Part shown: piece after piece, positions 12,635-25,500 of the stretch
Layout of the letters: every line of letters starts with the position of its first letter
Numbering within the stretch: the first letter of the stretch is position 1
Assembly (NCBI GenBank): GCA_947172415.1
Contig: OX359202.1
Coordinates: 6,000,899 to 6,064,898 of the forward strand
Source of the DNA: Chondrosia reniformis
Taxonomy: Eukaryota; Porifera; Demospongiae; Chondrillida; Chondrillidae
Length of the DNA: 64,000 nt
Direction: 5' to 3'
Notes under the pieces: model-generated
The model's input: the letters and a program-made list of their open reading frames with translations, nothing else
Told to the model about the DNA's origin: nothing
Databases searched by the model: none
Program-made: the position numbers and the translations under genes

Positions 12635-15600
12635 ATGATATCTTACCTTTGGCTTGTTATCTTCTTCATGCATGTACCACTTACAGCTTGTGCTGGACCT
12701 TGTCTTGGAGAGGAACATGGCTGGGTTGCATTACCTTCACGTAGCAGTATTTTTGCAAGCAGAATTGGCCATTCTTTAGGAAGACTTTACTCCAGGAGAG
12801 ACCTCCAAATTAGTGATTGGTTATACAATGAAACAGGTTCTATATGGAACATAATTTCCTGTTCAGTGAAGGAATAGTATGTACAAATTGTTCTCTGTGC
12901 TTTACTCCTACAAAATGTACAGGACAGTGTGTTTACATTGACTTGCTTTCCTTGACTCTTCTTAATAGCACTTGTGTAACAGGTTTTATATTCAAAGACA
13001 ATAATGTCAACTCTGCACTTGTACTCACTAATGAAGACTTTACTAATGAAGCTAATGAACTCGAAAATTGTAGCATTTTAGCAAAACCCTGCCTTGTGCA
13101 GATGGAAAGGTTAAACTTTCAAAGGAGCAATTATGTATGTGATTTTGTCTTCCAAGTCTATAGTTTCTTATTACCGTTTCTGTCCTTTAGGAAATAGACA
13201 AAGGTGGTTCACTGATGGTGGAAGTACTGACAAAATTTGTTTTCTTCCAAAGTATGTCTTTTTACATATACATATCTGGAAATGAAACATATATTTCTAT
13301 AGAATCATTTTAATAATCTCTTCGTATTGTTTGTATTGTTTAGAATACAACTACGTATATAATACATTAACTACTTGTGTATGCATCTACATGTACTAAT
13401 TCAGATGACACAATCGAAGAAATTGAATCCTTAAAAGCAGTCCAATCTCTATTACCACAGGACTATTTGCAGACGGTCGTGAGATTTGTCAGTTTATAAA
13501 TTGTCATTTTAGCTAGGTTTCATTCTGCATGGTACTGTATGTGTAGTATATACTCCAACTTTACATGCTGTGTAATGGGTATATTTAGGAAAACCCATAT
13601 CTCACGGGGTTTCAGACTGGTAGCAAATCCTCATTCCTTTCACTGACAACATCTCTTCATATATGGCAAAAGGAAGGTCTTCAGGTACACCAACTTATGC
13701 ATTCCCTTATCAAGCAGCTGTCTCTCTGCAATATAAAACTGCCAATATATGTCATTAATATTCAGGGTGATACAAGTGTGACATTTCAACTAGCCAATCA
13801 GAATGTCTCTTGCCATGACAACAGTTCCATAACCATCAATCTTCAATTCAAATGTCCAGAAGGGAAAGCTTTGAGGTTTCTCTATCCAGTGAGTAATATA
13901 TAGAAGGTTAGATCTGAATATCATTTCCCTGCCTATGGTTGACATGCATATATTAGTTCCCCTATAGGCTCTTTTTACAGAATAGGCATATAGCATGTAG
14001 GAAAATGGTATATTAGATTTTTCATATGAAGCAAAGGAAACATACCAATACGTAGAATAAACTATATAATATGAGATTTCTGCAACTTATATACGGCTTG
14101 GGGCCGGCCTATAGAGTTTTGGATGGGGATATACTTTTCATGCTAACTTTTCTTCCTTTTTCCACTGCATGGGCAAGACAGCTGTTTCTGGGAATTCTGC
14201 CTTTCACCGGCGACTCTGGGAGTCTTTGTCATCTTGGTCCTTCAAGTTCTTAGCTCTCTGTGCTAAATTTAGGGTCTTATATGTGCAATGTACATTGAGA
14301 GTGCGTATATTTCTGTAGCCTCATATTGATGTCAACCGTGTCTGTAGGTAAGGAAAGGTGCTGTAGATTATTGTCCTCCTTATCTAAATAGCAAAGCACA
14401 CCCCTGTATACATGTGAAGGTAGAATGTCTGGCAAGTTGTACAATCCTTCAGTCTATTTTCTTATGGCAGTAATTAAACACGTCATACTTGTAATAGTGT
14501 CTACAAGATAAGGTACAGTAAATAACAGTTTCTTCTTCTCCTATAATCTCTCTCTTTCATTATATACATTTGTGTTAAAGCATGGACATACTGTAACTGT
14601 ATACTTGTAACCTAGCAACAACACTGACATAAGCAGATACCACAGTGGTTGCCATTCAATAGGACTTTAATTGGTCCCCCAGTCATGATAAGACGTTAAA
14701 CCTGTCAAACATTTCCTGCTGTAAAGTAGATATTGAAAAAGCACGGCCATTTTATCCTCCTAAGGTCTCTCTGTTATCCTAATTTGGTATACTTATTATA
14801 GCAGACGTAGTCAAGCCACTATATAGATATTGTTAAGAACACTTTTTGTTAAAACTCATCTTTTAGTTTGATCTCTTATAAGGGTTTCATCATTTATTGA
14901 CTATATGTAGGATGGAGAATTCAATGTAACTGGCCAGTGGCTCAAGATACCGGTAGGACACAAACCCACTTCTTCCCAGTAACATTGCAGCATGTTATGT
15001 AATGTTTTCATTTTAGATAAACTACCGCCCACCTTCCAGTCTAGGACTAGAAGTGTCCGAATCACCACATGTGTACAATGTCGACCCAACTGACCCTATA
15101 AATAGCAACATCAATTATGTCCTGAAAGTATGTATATATTTATATGTGCATATACATTTGATATACGTATGATAAGTATGTCTTCCAAATGTGTCAAACT
15201 TAAAGCTAGGTTCATCTTCTAATCTTTTGAGCATCTGAAGACACAGTTTGGTTTAAAAAATCTTCTGTTGGAAGTTCGTAACCCAAGGGTCTACTTTATT
15301 GACTGTGGACTGGAAATCTGGATATGTTGCCCTCTTCATAGAAGAAGATTTAACTAAACCTGTGTCTTTAGATGCTTAACTTATTTAAAGGTATGTATGT
15401 ACATATGTATACATTTACAAGAATACTTTCAAAATTGTGTGTACATCCATACATTAGCAATGTAAGGATAAAGGTAGCCGGCAGAAATGTAACTGTACTA
15501 CAGAAATGAGCAATTCAGTTGGTTCTAATCATACAGACTGTATGGAAAAGGTAAAACCCTTTAATTAGCTATCCATAAGATTCCTAACATGTCCATGTAC

Positions 15601-16359
15601 ATGTATGTATACAGGTGTATGGACACTCATTTGGACAGTTCCTTCCATTAAATTTGGTACTGACTAGTGAAGCAGTTGTAATTCCAGCTCATGGTCTTTG
15701 TACTCTTACGGAACTCAACCACAGAACAGATTATTCGCTGTCAAGAAGTATGCAAATTGTACTGGTTTTACATACAAATATATAAGAAAGCAGTGTTGCA
15801 TGTATTATACGGAAAAGATGATTGATCTAACTCTCCTTTATGCTCACAAAACAGGTTGCAATTTAAGTAGAAGCGAAGATATCAATGTTCTCTTTCTGGT
15901 AAAATATATAAGTCATTTTTGCATGTTCAAATTATGTATATAATTTCGTAGTTTCATTTTCCAGGGTTCTGGATTGTTCCATTTCAAAGTGGAAATTGAT
16001 CCAAGGGAAAGTTTTTGTCAGCTAGAGGCTCAATTTGCAGTGAGTATTATACAACTCCCACAGAATAGCAACATTCCCATGAAAACAGGCTTAACATGAC
16101 CTTTAGATCATGCCTAGCTGTACGTATATAGCACAACTGTATATGATCATCACTTGCTAATACTTAATTCTTCCTAAAATGTATCTAACCAAGTTGCTTT
16201 GGATTTTAGGTGTTCATCACTGACAGACCTTTGTCCAAATCAGCGGAATACAGTCTAAGTATCCTAAGCACCTTTGTCAGCGGTGTGGCCTTGATTCTCA
16301 CTTTCATCTGTTACAAACAGTTCCACAAACAATTCCATCATAGCTCCCATTCCCACTGA
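12635..16359 (+). CDS. CatSper auxiliary subunit, CATSPERD/CATSPERE type, compact form
   Basis: The hand-built model has 15 exons: 12635-12876, 12969-13134, 13191-13251, 13405-13478, 13589-13684, 13766-13888, 14348-14413, 14911-14952, 15017-15127, 15372-15390 (19 nt), 15474-15550, 15615-15747, 15855-15898, 15965-16039 and 16210-16359. These sum to 492 residues in frame. It begins with a signal peptide (MISYLWLVIFFMHVPLTACA). The C-terminal half carries the family hallmarks: INYRPPSSLGLEV then a YNVDPTDP block, a KCNCTTE Cys cluster, GSGLFHFKVEIDPRESFCQL, one TM helix and a short His-rich tail. In animals these single-pass subunits form the canopy of the sperm Ca2+ channel CatSper. Vertebrate D/E subunits are clearly longer, with an N-terminal propeller. 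This model has only about 200 residues before the conserved part, so either the propeller is absent or 5' exons were missed. Confidence 0.8.
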
Positions 16360-16548
16360 ATATATTCATGACATTCATATCAGGGGCACTACCCACGAAA
16401 AGCGGTATGTCAACTGGTAATAGAGTTCCTTTACGTACAATATCAAAAGTTGAACCTAACGGATGAGAGACAAATTTTCGTTTAACTACGTCGCAAAGAA
16501 TCCCAAGAGTTATTGAAGGGTCCTCCGCTAAGGAGGTATTTATATACA
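16360..16548. promoter_or_regulatory. Intergenic promoter region of the giant adhesion-like gene
   Basis: This 189-bp gap lies between the CatSper subunit stop and the next start codon on the same strand. The gap must hold the 3' end of one gene and the promoter of the next, unless they are co-transcribed. No clear motif was identified. Confidence 0.4.
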
Positions 16549-19500
16549 ATGGGGACGGAAAGTATTTGGAGACACTATCTGTTTTACGGCGGCGTGATTC
16601 TCCTTTTAGTTACCAGTTTAGTGGGATCCGTTTCTGCAATAGACTGGGAGAACTTTGATACAATTTCTGATTCTACCTGCAAATCTGGATATGTCTATAC
16701 ACAATTAAATTATCAGGTAAGTCGTAGGATACTTGACAGTTAATCGGAAACTACATAAGCCTTTTATATGACTTCTACTATGAATCTGGGAATGAAGTTT
16801 CCGAGTTATAAAGCATTTATTTTCCTAGGTTCTCTGTTCGTTTAAGCATTATAGTGTGTGTATTCTATAGTTTCCTCTTAGAATAGGCAATGTATACTTC
16901 TGTCCGTCGAATCTATGGTGAATCCTTATGAGTACGTAATTGTATCTGAATTTTCGAACGCTCCCCCGTTTTACTCCTCTGTGTTTCATAAAAGGTTTGA
17001 GAAGTTTATCACAAATATGGTCACCGTCCATTTCCACACGTCGCTGATTCCTTTACTGTACTGTATTAATTGCTTGTCAGCTGAAAGGAAATGTACAAAG
17101 GCATGTCCACTGATTCTCAGGGGTATGTCTTAAGGAAGAACAGTTTACCTATTCACTTGCTGCGAGTACAATTTCGGATTCCAACAGTTGAATGTCAGTT
17201 CATTATCACTAGGCAGGTTTAGATGTAGCAGCTGTCAACCTCATGTTGGCACTATAGCCTACACTGCAACACTTTGTCAGACACTTCAGTCATAAGTCTT
17301 TATTTGTTAAGCATCCTTTCCCTCAGAAAATTACACTGTAATGGGGAACAAATATACACACATGATATAAAATTATATGCACTCACTATATAATACATAC
17401 ACACTTTGTATACACTGTATCCTATAGATTTATGCACATTGTATGCTGTAGACTTAAAAATTCACACATGTCATTGTCATTACAGACCTCTGGTCTGAAC
17501 TGTCCAAATCTGTCACAACAATAAAAAGCATTTTTGACGCTCAACAAATCTTATATCATTCACACATATGTATGTACGTATATCATAAGGGTGGTCATTT
17601 GACTGTGATTATTTACTTACTATAATGGTTTTGTTAAGTGGCTAATGTTTCATGCAGTTCATTTAGGAATGTGTCAAAGCAGTACATGTATTCATTAAAT
17701 TAATGGCTTTGAAATACAAGAAACTATATTAGCCTATTCGGGAAAGTAGAAAGAAAGAACACATTCTTGTAACAAGATTACACCGAGTGTACCTTAACCA
17801 GTGCGCTAACTATACTAACAAGGAAAATTTGTAGGTAAATTTATGTATATTTTATAATAATTGATGATGAGATTTATTAGTGTGGTATATGCTTTAACAG
17901 TTACTTAAAAATAACAATTTTAGCGTCACTCTATTGAAGTCCAAATTTTTGCAGAACCGTCTTTACTGAGACTTCACACTGAAGAGTGGACTGTATGTTA
18001 AATAGATATAGTACATTGTAACCATTTGCTGTTTGTAGTTTGTAAAGTTTCATTGCACATAAACTTGATCTTATGCATAGTTATATGTCTACGTATGTAC
18101 GTATATGTAGTATTGTTGATATGTAGTATTCATGCAGCTACTCTATTAAGAATATTATTCTCCCTGTCACCATAAGAATGAAATGTTTATGGTTGTTCAA
18201 TATTTAAGTTACTTTTATGTGATTATTGAAACCAGAAATTTGTAAGTTCAATGTTTAAGTCACTGAAATGGCATTTGATATTCATGTATCACTATTCTAA
18301 CTGCCTTGATTCAACCCAATTAGTTTATATTGTGTGTACTCCAAAGTGTACTTATATATATTAACTTCTGTCAATATTGTTAAATCATTATTATAAAGTA
18401 TTCCCTTACTAATATTTTTACTGTTTTAATTCTAAGATTTATAGTAGTCTGTTGTTATGAGAATGAAGAGCAGATTATTTTGAGTTTTGGAATAGTGATT
18501 TCATAAAATTTTATTATGCTGTAATTCTCCATATTAAAAACATCACCAATGCACAAGGATTGTATGTATGTATGACTCCCGTATCAAGTCATAAACTACA
18601 TACAGTATATACTTTAAGGGTACAGATCATGACAAACGAATCAACATCATTTAGAAGGAGATATTTGCCATAACTCCATGGCTTTGCACACAATTTAGAC
18701 ATCCATAAGAAATATTTAGGCCAATAACGAAATTAGACTAATAATCCTTCTTCAAGTCAGCTTGTCTCTGAAACAGATTCTGTGACTATAAGCACAAATC
18801 ACATCCATATAAGGAATAGCTAAGCTAAATGTGTACTGCATGGTGTTTAGTGTATTTGCTAATGTTTGGTGTTCAAATCTCTTTATTTGTATGTTTACAC
18901 TTTAACCCATAGAATGAAGTCAATCAGGGAACAGAGTTTAATCATCATCACTTCCCCAATGGGTTTACTATCTTTATACCAGACAAAGAAGATGTGTAAG
19001 TGGAACATATCAGCTTCATAATTGCTTATTTGCTTATTTGTAGTCATTTAGTACCAGACTTATAGGAAAATGTGTATATATGCTGTATGTTATTCTCTAC
19101 ATCTTTGTATGAATAGTACTGTATAGGGGAGTAATAATTAATAGTTTATATTTATAATAAGTGAACAATTAGCAGAGAATTCTGTAATTCTGTGGTTTCG
19201 CACAGGTGCTGTGTAAGCTATATATATATGAACGTCACATTACCAAATGGCTCTTAAACTACAGAAATGACGACATCTGTGTGTAATTCTGTGGTTTCGC
19301 ATTCAATCCTACAAGCTGCCAAGTCAATGCTGGGTGACTGTAGGAGGAGGTGTAGGGGTTGTGACATGTGGAAGGAGTAGTTATCTACTTACGTAACAGT
19401 ATTTAGGGACAGCCTTAAATAGTATTTATATGGTGTCTTGTTCCAAAGATGTAAGAAATAGCTCAGAGAAAGGAGTGTTTTCTGTATTCATGTTAAATCA

Positions 19501-22500
19501 CTGGTCCTCAGTTATAATCCTATTGTGAATCTGAGATTGTTTACAGCAATTATAGGTACATGAAATTGTGTAGTTGTTTTAATATTATTATTTTGTTCCC
19601 CTTTAGCAGTAGTAAAGTTCTTAGTTTGTACTTTCCTCCCTATTCCTTTTGTCTCACCATACGTATAAAGAATCCTCTAAGATCTATGATGCTATACTAA
19701 GATATTAAGCTGTTAAATACAATTCTTTTGGTCAAATTGATGTAGAGAAGGACAGAAAATATTACGTACAGTACTAACTATATATACATATACAGTAACT
19801 ACATATGTACCAACTTACTATGCATGTTAGCTATTGGCATATGTACAAACTATACAGCAAATACCACAATTTATAAGACAATGTGAGGTACCAATAGCAT
19901 GTTAGTGTAGGTTACTTCATTGCTAATGACCCTATACTAGGCGTCATCTTATAATATGCAACCCCATCGCACCCACTTCCTTACAGTACCCGTGTGGTAT
20001 GTAGTCTTGAGTGTAGGGGTATCCTCTATGGAATACTGTTACTAGGATACCTAATTCAAAGTTCAGTATCGCAGGGAGATGACATATGTGTATAGAAATG
20101 TCGTCAATGAATTAGAACACTAAAAAGGAGTGGACATACTTGACATTGTATTTATAACACAAATTCATGAACTTATCATGCCACTAATTTCCTTTAACCT
20201 ACCTCCTTGTGAAAGATTACAAAACTTGGTTGAAGTTTTCACTGTTTGTCAAATCTATTTGGTTGATCACTTGTTCCCATAGCAACCATCTGTAGTATTT
20301 TATATATTGCAAGGCTACCTACGTATCAATATTATTCATTACAGATTATTAGCTTATACAGAGAAAAGACATGATTCTTGTTTCTCTGTACATATACAGG
20401 TTTCAAGTATCCCTAAGTTTGATGTCACATGACCGTCACATGTGGCAGTTGGTACCTGCTGCCTCAGGAGTCCTGTCTCTTGTAACACCTGAAGAGATGG
20501 AAGAGGTTAAACTCCTCAATATGGTCTCAAGCACCAAAGGATGTATAGTAGTCTCAATTAGCTGGAATAGAAGGAGTGTCAGTATCAGTTTCAATACTGA
20601 ATCCACATTTATTCACTTTTGGAATGAGACCATTACTGATGTCTCGTTCAAAATATCTGGCATCCTAAAGCAATTTTATCTGTACTCTAGACCTGTTGAC
20701 AAGGATGACATGGTAGAGACTAGAAAGGTCTTTGATGAGACGTTTTCTCCTTCACTCTGGAAGATACTATGCCTTTGTGATATGGACTATGCTGACTGTT
20801 TGAACCGTTATATTACAGTTGCATCTCATTTAAATGGGTTAGCATGTCTGAATATACGTATGTTAAATGAACTTGCATGGCTATAGGCAATTTTGTATCA
20901 ATTAATTTAAGCTACATTGTATTTTCCTTTTTATACAAAAGGATTTGTGGTATTATGAAAGACATTTTACAAACACCTTTTAATGTGTACTAACTATATT
21001 ACTTACATCTAATCTTTTACTTTGTAGTGAACATAGGTTGGCAAAAAGACAGCTTCTTAGCCCAGGTGAAAACTCTTCCAGCAGTGCTGTAGAAAGTACA
21101 TCATCAATTGTTGAGACTACGTCATCCTCTTCAGTACTGTTAGCCAGTACATCTAGCTCTACTTTATCTGCTGTGGAAACCTTTTCCAGCAGTGCTGTAG
21201 AAAGTACATCATCAATTGTTGAGACTACTCCAGTATTTTTAGCTAGTACATCGAGCTCTACTTTATCTGCTGTGGAAACCTTTTCCAGCAGTGCTGTAGA
21301 AAGTACATCATCAATTGTTGAGACTACTCCAGTATTTTTAGCTAGTACATCGAGCTTTACTTTATCTGCTGTGGAAACCTTTTCCAGCAGTGCTGTAGAA
21401 AGTACATCATCAATTGTTGAGATTACTTCAGTATTGTTAGCTAGTACATCGAGCTCTACTTTATCTGCTGTGGAAACCTTTTCCAGCAGTGCTGTAGAAA
21501 GTACATCATCAATTGTTGAGACTACTCCAGTATTTTTAGCTAGTACATCGAGCTTTACTTTATCTGCTGTGGAAACCTTTTCCAGCAGTGCTGTAGAAAG
21601 TACATCATCAATTGTTGAGATTACTTCAGTATTGTTAGCTAGTACATCGAGCTCTACTTTATCTGCTGTGGAAACCCTTTCCAGCAGTGCTGTAGAAAGT
21701 ACATCATCAATTGTTGAGACTACTTCAGTATTGTTAGCTAGTACATCAAGCTCTACTTTACCTGCTGTGGAAACCTTTTCCAGCAGTGCTGTAGAAAATA
21801 CATCATCAATTGCTGAGACTACATCTTCCTCTTCAGTAATGTTAGCTAGTACATCGAGCTCTACTTTACCTGAGGAAACTACTTTTATTCCAAGCAGTAC
21901 TGTAGAAATTACATCATCAATCGCTGAGACTACATCATCCTCTTCAGTACTGTTAGCTAGTACATCGAGCTCTACTTTACCTGAGGACACTACTTTTATT
22001 TCAATCAGTGCTGTAGAAAGTACATCATCAATTGCTGAGACTACATCATCCTCTTCAGTACTGTTAGCTAGTACATCGAGCTCTACTTTACCTGAGGAAA
22101 CTACTTTTATTTCAAGCAGCACTGCAGAAAGTACATTATCAATTATTGAGACTGCATCTTCCTCATCAATCCCCATTGTTATAACATCAAGCTATTCTTT
22201 GTCACTAGAGGAAACCATTTCATTCTCAAGTACTGCAGAAAGTACATCATCAATTATTGAGACTACATCTTCCTCATCAATCCCCATTGTTATAACATCA
22301 AGCGTTTCCTCTTCATCACCAGAGGAAACCATTTCATTCTCAAGCAGCAGTGCAGAAAGTACATCATCAATTATTGAGACTGCATCTTCAAGCTTTTCTA
22401 CTTCACCAGAAGAAACCATTTCATTCTCAAGCAGTACTGCAGAAAGTACATCATCAATTATTGAGACTTCATCTTCCTCATCAATCCCCATTGTTATAAC

Positions 22501-25500
22501 ATCAAGCGTTTCCTCTTCATCACCAGAGGAAACCATTTCATTCTCAAGCAGCACTGCAGAAAGTACATCATCAATTATTGAGACTGCATCTTCCTCATCA
22601 ATCCCCATTGTTATAACATCAAGCGTTTCCTCTTCATCACCAGAGGAAACCATTTCATTCTCAAGCAGCACTGCAGAAAGTACATCATCAATTATTGAGA
22701 CTTCATCTTCCACATCAATCCCCATTGTTATAACATCAAGCGTTTCCTCTTCATCACCAGAGGAAACCATTTCATTCTCAAGCAGCACTGCAGAAAGTAC
22801 ATCATCAATTATTGAGACTGCATCTTCAAGCTTTTCTTCGTCACCAGAGGAAACCATTTCATTCACAAGCAGCACTGCAGAAAGTACATCATCAATTATT
22901 GAGACTACATCTTCCTCATCAATCCCTATTGTTATAACATCAAGCTTTTCTTCTTCAGAAGAAACCATTTCTTTCTCAAGCAGCAGTGCAGAAAGTACAT
23001 CATCAATTATTGAGACTGCATCTTCAAGCTTTTCTTCGTCACCAGAGGAAACCATTTCATTCTCAAGCAGCACTGCAGAAAGTACATCATCAATTATTGA
23101 GACTGCATCTTCAAGCTTTTCTTCGTCACCAGAGGAAACCATTTCATTCTCAAGCAGCACTGCAGAAAGTACATCATCAATTATTGAGACTGCATCTTCA
23201 AGCTTTTCTTCGTCACCAGAGGAAACCATTTCATTCTCAAGCACTGCAGAAAGTACATCATCAATTATTGAGACTACATCTTCCTCATCAATCCCTATTG
23301 TTATAACATCAAGCTTTTCTTCTTCGTCACCAGAAGAAACCGTTTCTTTCTCAAGCAGCAGTGCAGAAAGTACATCATCAATTATTGAGACTGCATCTTC
23401 AAGCTTTTCTTCGTCACCAGAGGAAACCATTTCATTCTCAAGCAGCACTGCAGAAAGTACATCATCAATTATTGAGACTGCATCTTCAAGCTTTTCTTCG
23501 TCACCAGAGGAAACCATTTCATTCTCAAGCAGCACTGCAGAAAGTACATCATCAATTATTGAGACTGCATCTTTAAGCTTTTCTTCGTCACCAGAGGAAA
23601 CCATTTCATTCTCAAGCAGCACTGCAGAAAGTACATCATCAATTATTGAGACTGCATCTTCAAGCTTTTCTTCGTCACCAGAGGAAACCATTTCATTCTC
23701 AAGCAGCACTGCAGAAAGTACATCATCAATTATTGAGACTGCATCTTCAAGCTTTTCTTCGTCACCAGAGGAAACCATTTCATTCTCAAGCACTGCAGAA
23801 AGTACATCATCAATTATTGAGACTACATCTTCCTCATCAATCCCTATTGTTATAACATCAAGCTTTTCTTCTTCGTCACCAGAAGAAACCGTTTCTTTCT
23901 CAAGCAGCAGTGCAGAAAGTACATCATCAATTATTGAGACTGCATCTTCAAGCTTTTCTTCGTCACCAGAGGAAACCATTTCATTCTCAAGCAGCACTGC
24001 AGAAAGTACATCATCAATTATTGAGACTGCATCTTCAAGCTTTTCTTCATCACCAGAGGAAACCATTTCATTCTCAAGCACTGCAGAAAGTACATCATCA
24101 ATTATTGAGACTACATCTTCCTCATCAATCCCTATTGTTATAACATTAAGCTTTTCTTCTTCAGAAGAAACCATTTCTTTCTCAAGCAGCAGTGCAGAAA
24201 GTACATCATCAATTATTGAGACTGCACCTTCAAGCTTTTCTTCGTCACCAGAGGAAACCATTTCATTCTCAAGCAGCACTGCAGAAAGTACATCATCAAT
24301 TATTGAGACTGCATCTTCAAGCTTTTCTTCGTCACCAGAGGAAACCATTTCATTCTCAAGCACTGCAGAAAGTACATCATCAATTATTAAGACTACATCT
24401 TCCTCATCAATCCCTATTGTTATAACATCAAGCTTTTCTTCTTCGTCACCAGAAGAAACCGTTTCTTTCTCAAGCAGCAATGCAGAAAGTACATCATCAA
24501 TTATTGAGACTGCATCTTCAAGCTTTTCTTCATCACCAGAGGAAACCATTTCATTCTCAAGCACTGCAGAAAGCACATCATCAATTATTGAGACTACATC
24601 TTCCTCATCAATCCCTATTGTTATAACATCAAGCTTTTCTTCTTCATCACCAGAAGAAACCATTTCTTTCTCAAGCAGCAGTGCAGAAAGTACATCATCA
24701 ATTATTGAGACTTCATCTTCATCTTCAATCCCCATTGCCACAACATCAAGTGTTTCTTCACAGTCTTCTGAGAGAACCATCGTAATTACATCATTAGAAA
24801 CAGTATCCTTCAGTTCTTCCATCTTATCCAGTACAGAGGTATCCTCCAGTCCTCCTCCTCCAGAATCATCATCTTCATCACCTCTCTTAACCACCTTATC
24901 TATTCAGTCCAGTCAAGTGCTGACACCTTCCTTTGCTTCTAGCTCCAGTTCTAGTGTTATACAATCAGCCAGCCCCAGTCCCAGTCCCAGTCCCAGTCCC
25001 AGTCCCAGTTCCAGCTTCAGTCCCAGCACCAGCTTCAGTCCCAGTTCCAGTTTCAGTCCCAGCCCCAGCTTCAGTCCCAGCTCCAGCTTCAGTCCCAGCC
25101 CCAGCTTCAGTCCCAGCCCCAGCTTCAGTCCCAGCTCCAGCTTCAGTCCCAGCTCCAACTTCAGTCCCAGCCCCAGCTTCAGTCCCAGCTCCAACTTCAG
25201 TCCCAGCCCCAGCTTCAGTCCCATCTCCAGCTTCAGTCCCAGCTCCAGCTTCAGTCCCAGCCCCAGCTTCAGTCCCAGTCCCAGCTTCAGTCCCAGCCCC
25301 AGCTTCAGTCCCAGTCCCAGTCCCAGTCCCAGCCCCAGTCCTCTGGTATGTCCTAATAACACTGAATATTGTTCCCCATTAAGTTCTTGTCTGTCTGTGG
25401 AAGACTGCCCCACTGGACCAGTCCTTCCATTGAAGGTCTTGAGTGTTGGAGATGTTCTTTTAACAGGAAAACTACAGTCTTTAGATAACACTGGACTTCA

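Noticed and set aside
15232-15350. Possible CatSper exon reading HLKTQFGLKNLLLEVRNPRV
   Set aside because: It runs into a stop with no usable donor. The 19-nt exon at 15372-15390 joins its neighbours in frame and fits the family.
16549-20837. Separate small secreted gene upstream of the giant protein
   Set aside because: The phases join in frame to the giant exon, which otherwise lacks a start and signal peptide. The joining donor at 20838 is weak, so this is kept as an open alternative and not favoured.
20980-22176. 398-codon minus-strand open frame
   Set aside because: A shadow of the first mucin-like repeat family, with the same reasoning.
22192-24894. 900-codon open frame on the minus strand ([16 protein letters not shown] repeats)
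   Set aside because: It is the mirror of the Ser/Thr coding repeat. The plus frame continues into recognisable domains, a TM helix and good splice sites, whereas this frame has none.
24933-25382. Plus-strand Pro/Ala/Val-rich frame (PVPAPAS repeats)
   Set aside because: A frame-shifted reading of the SFSPSP array.
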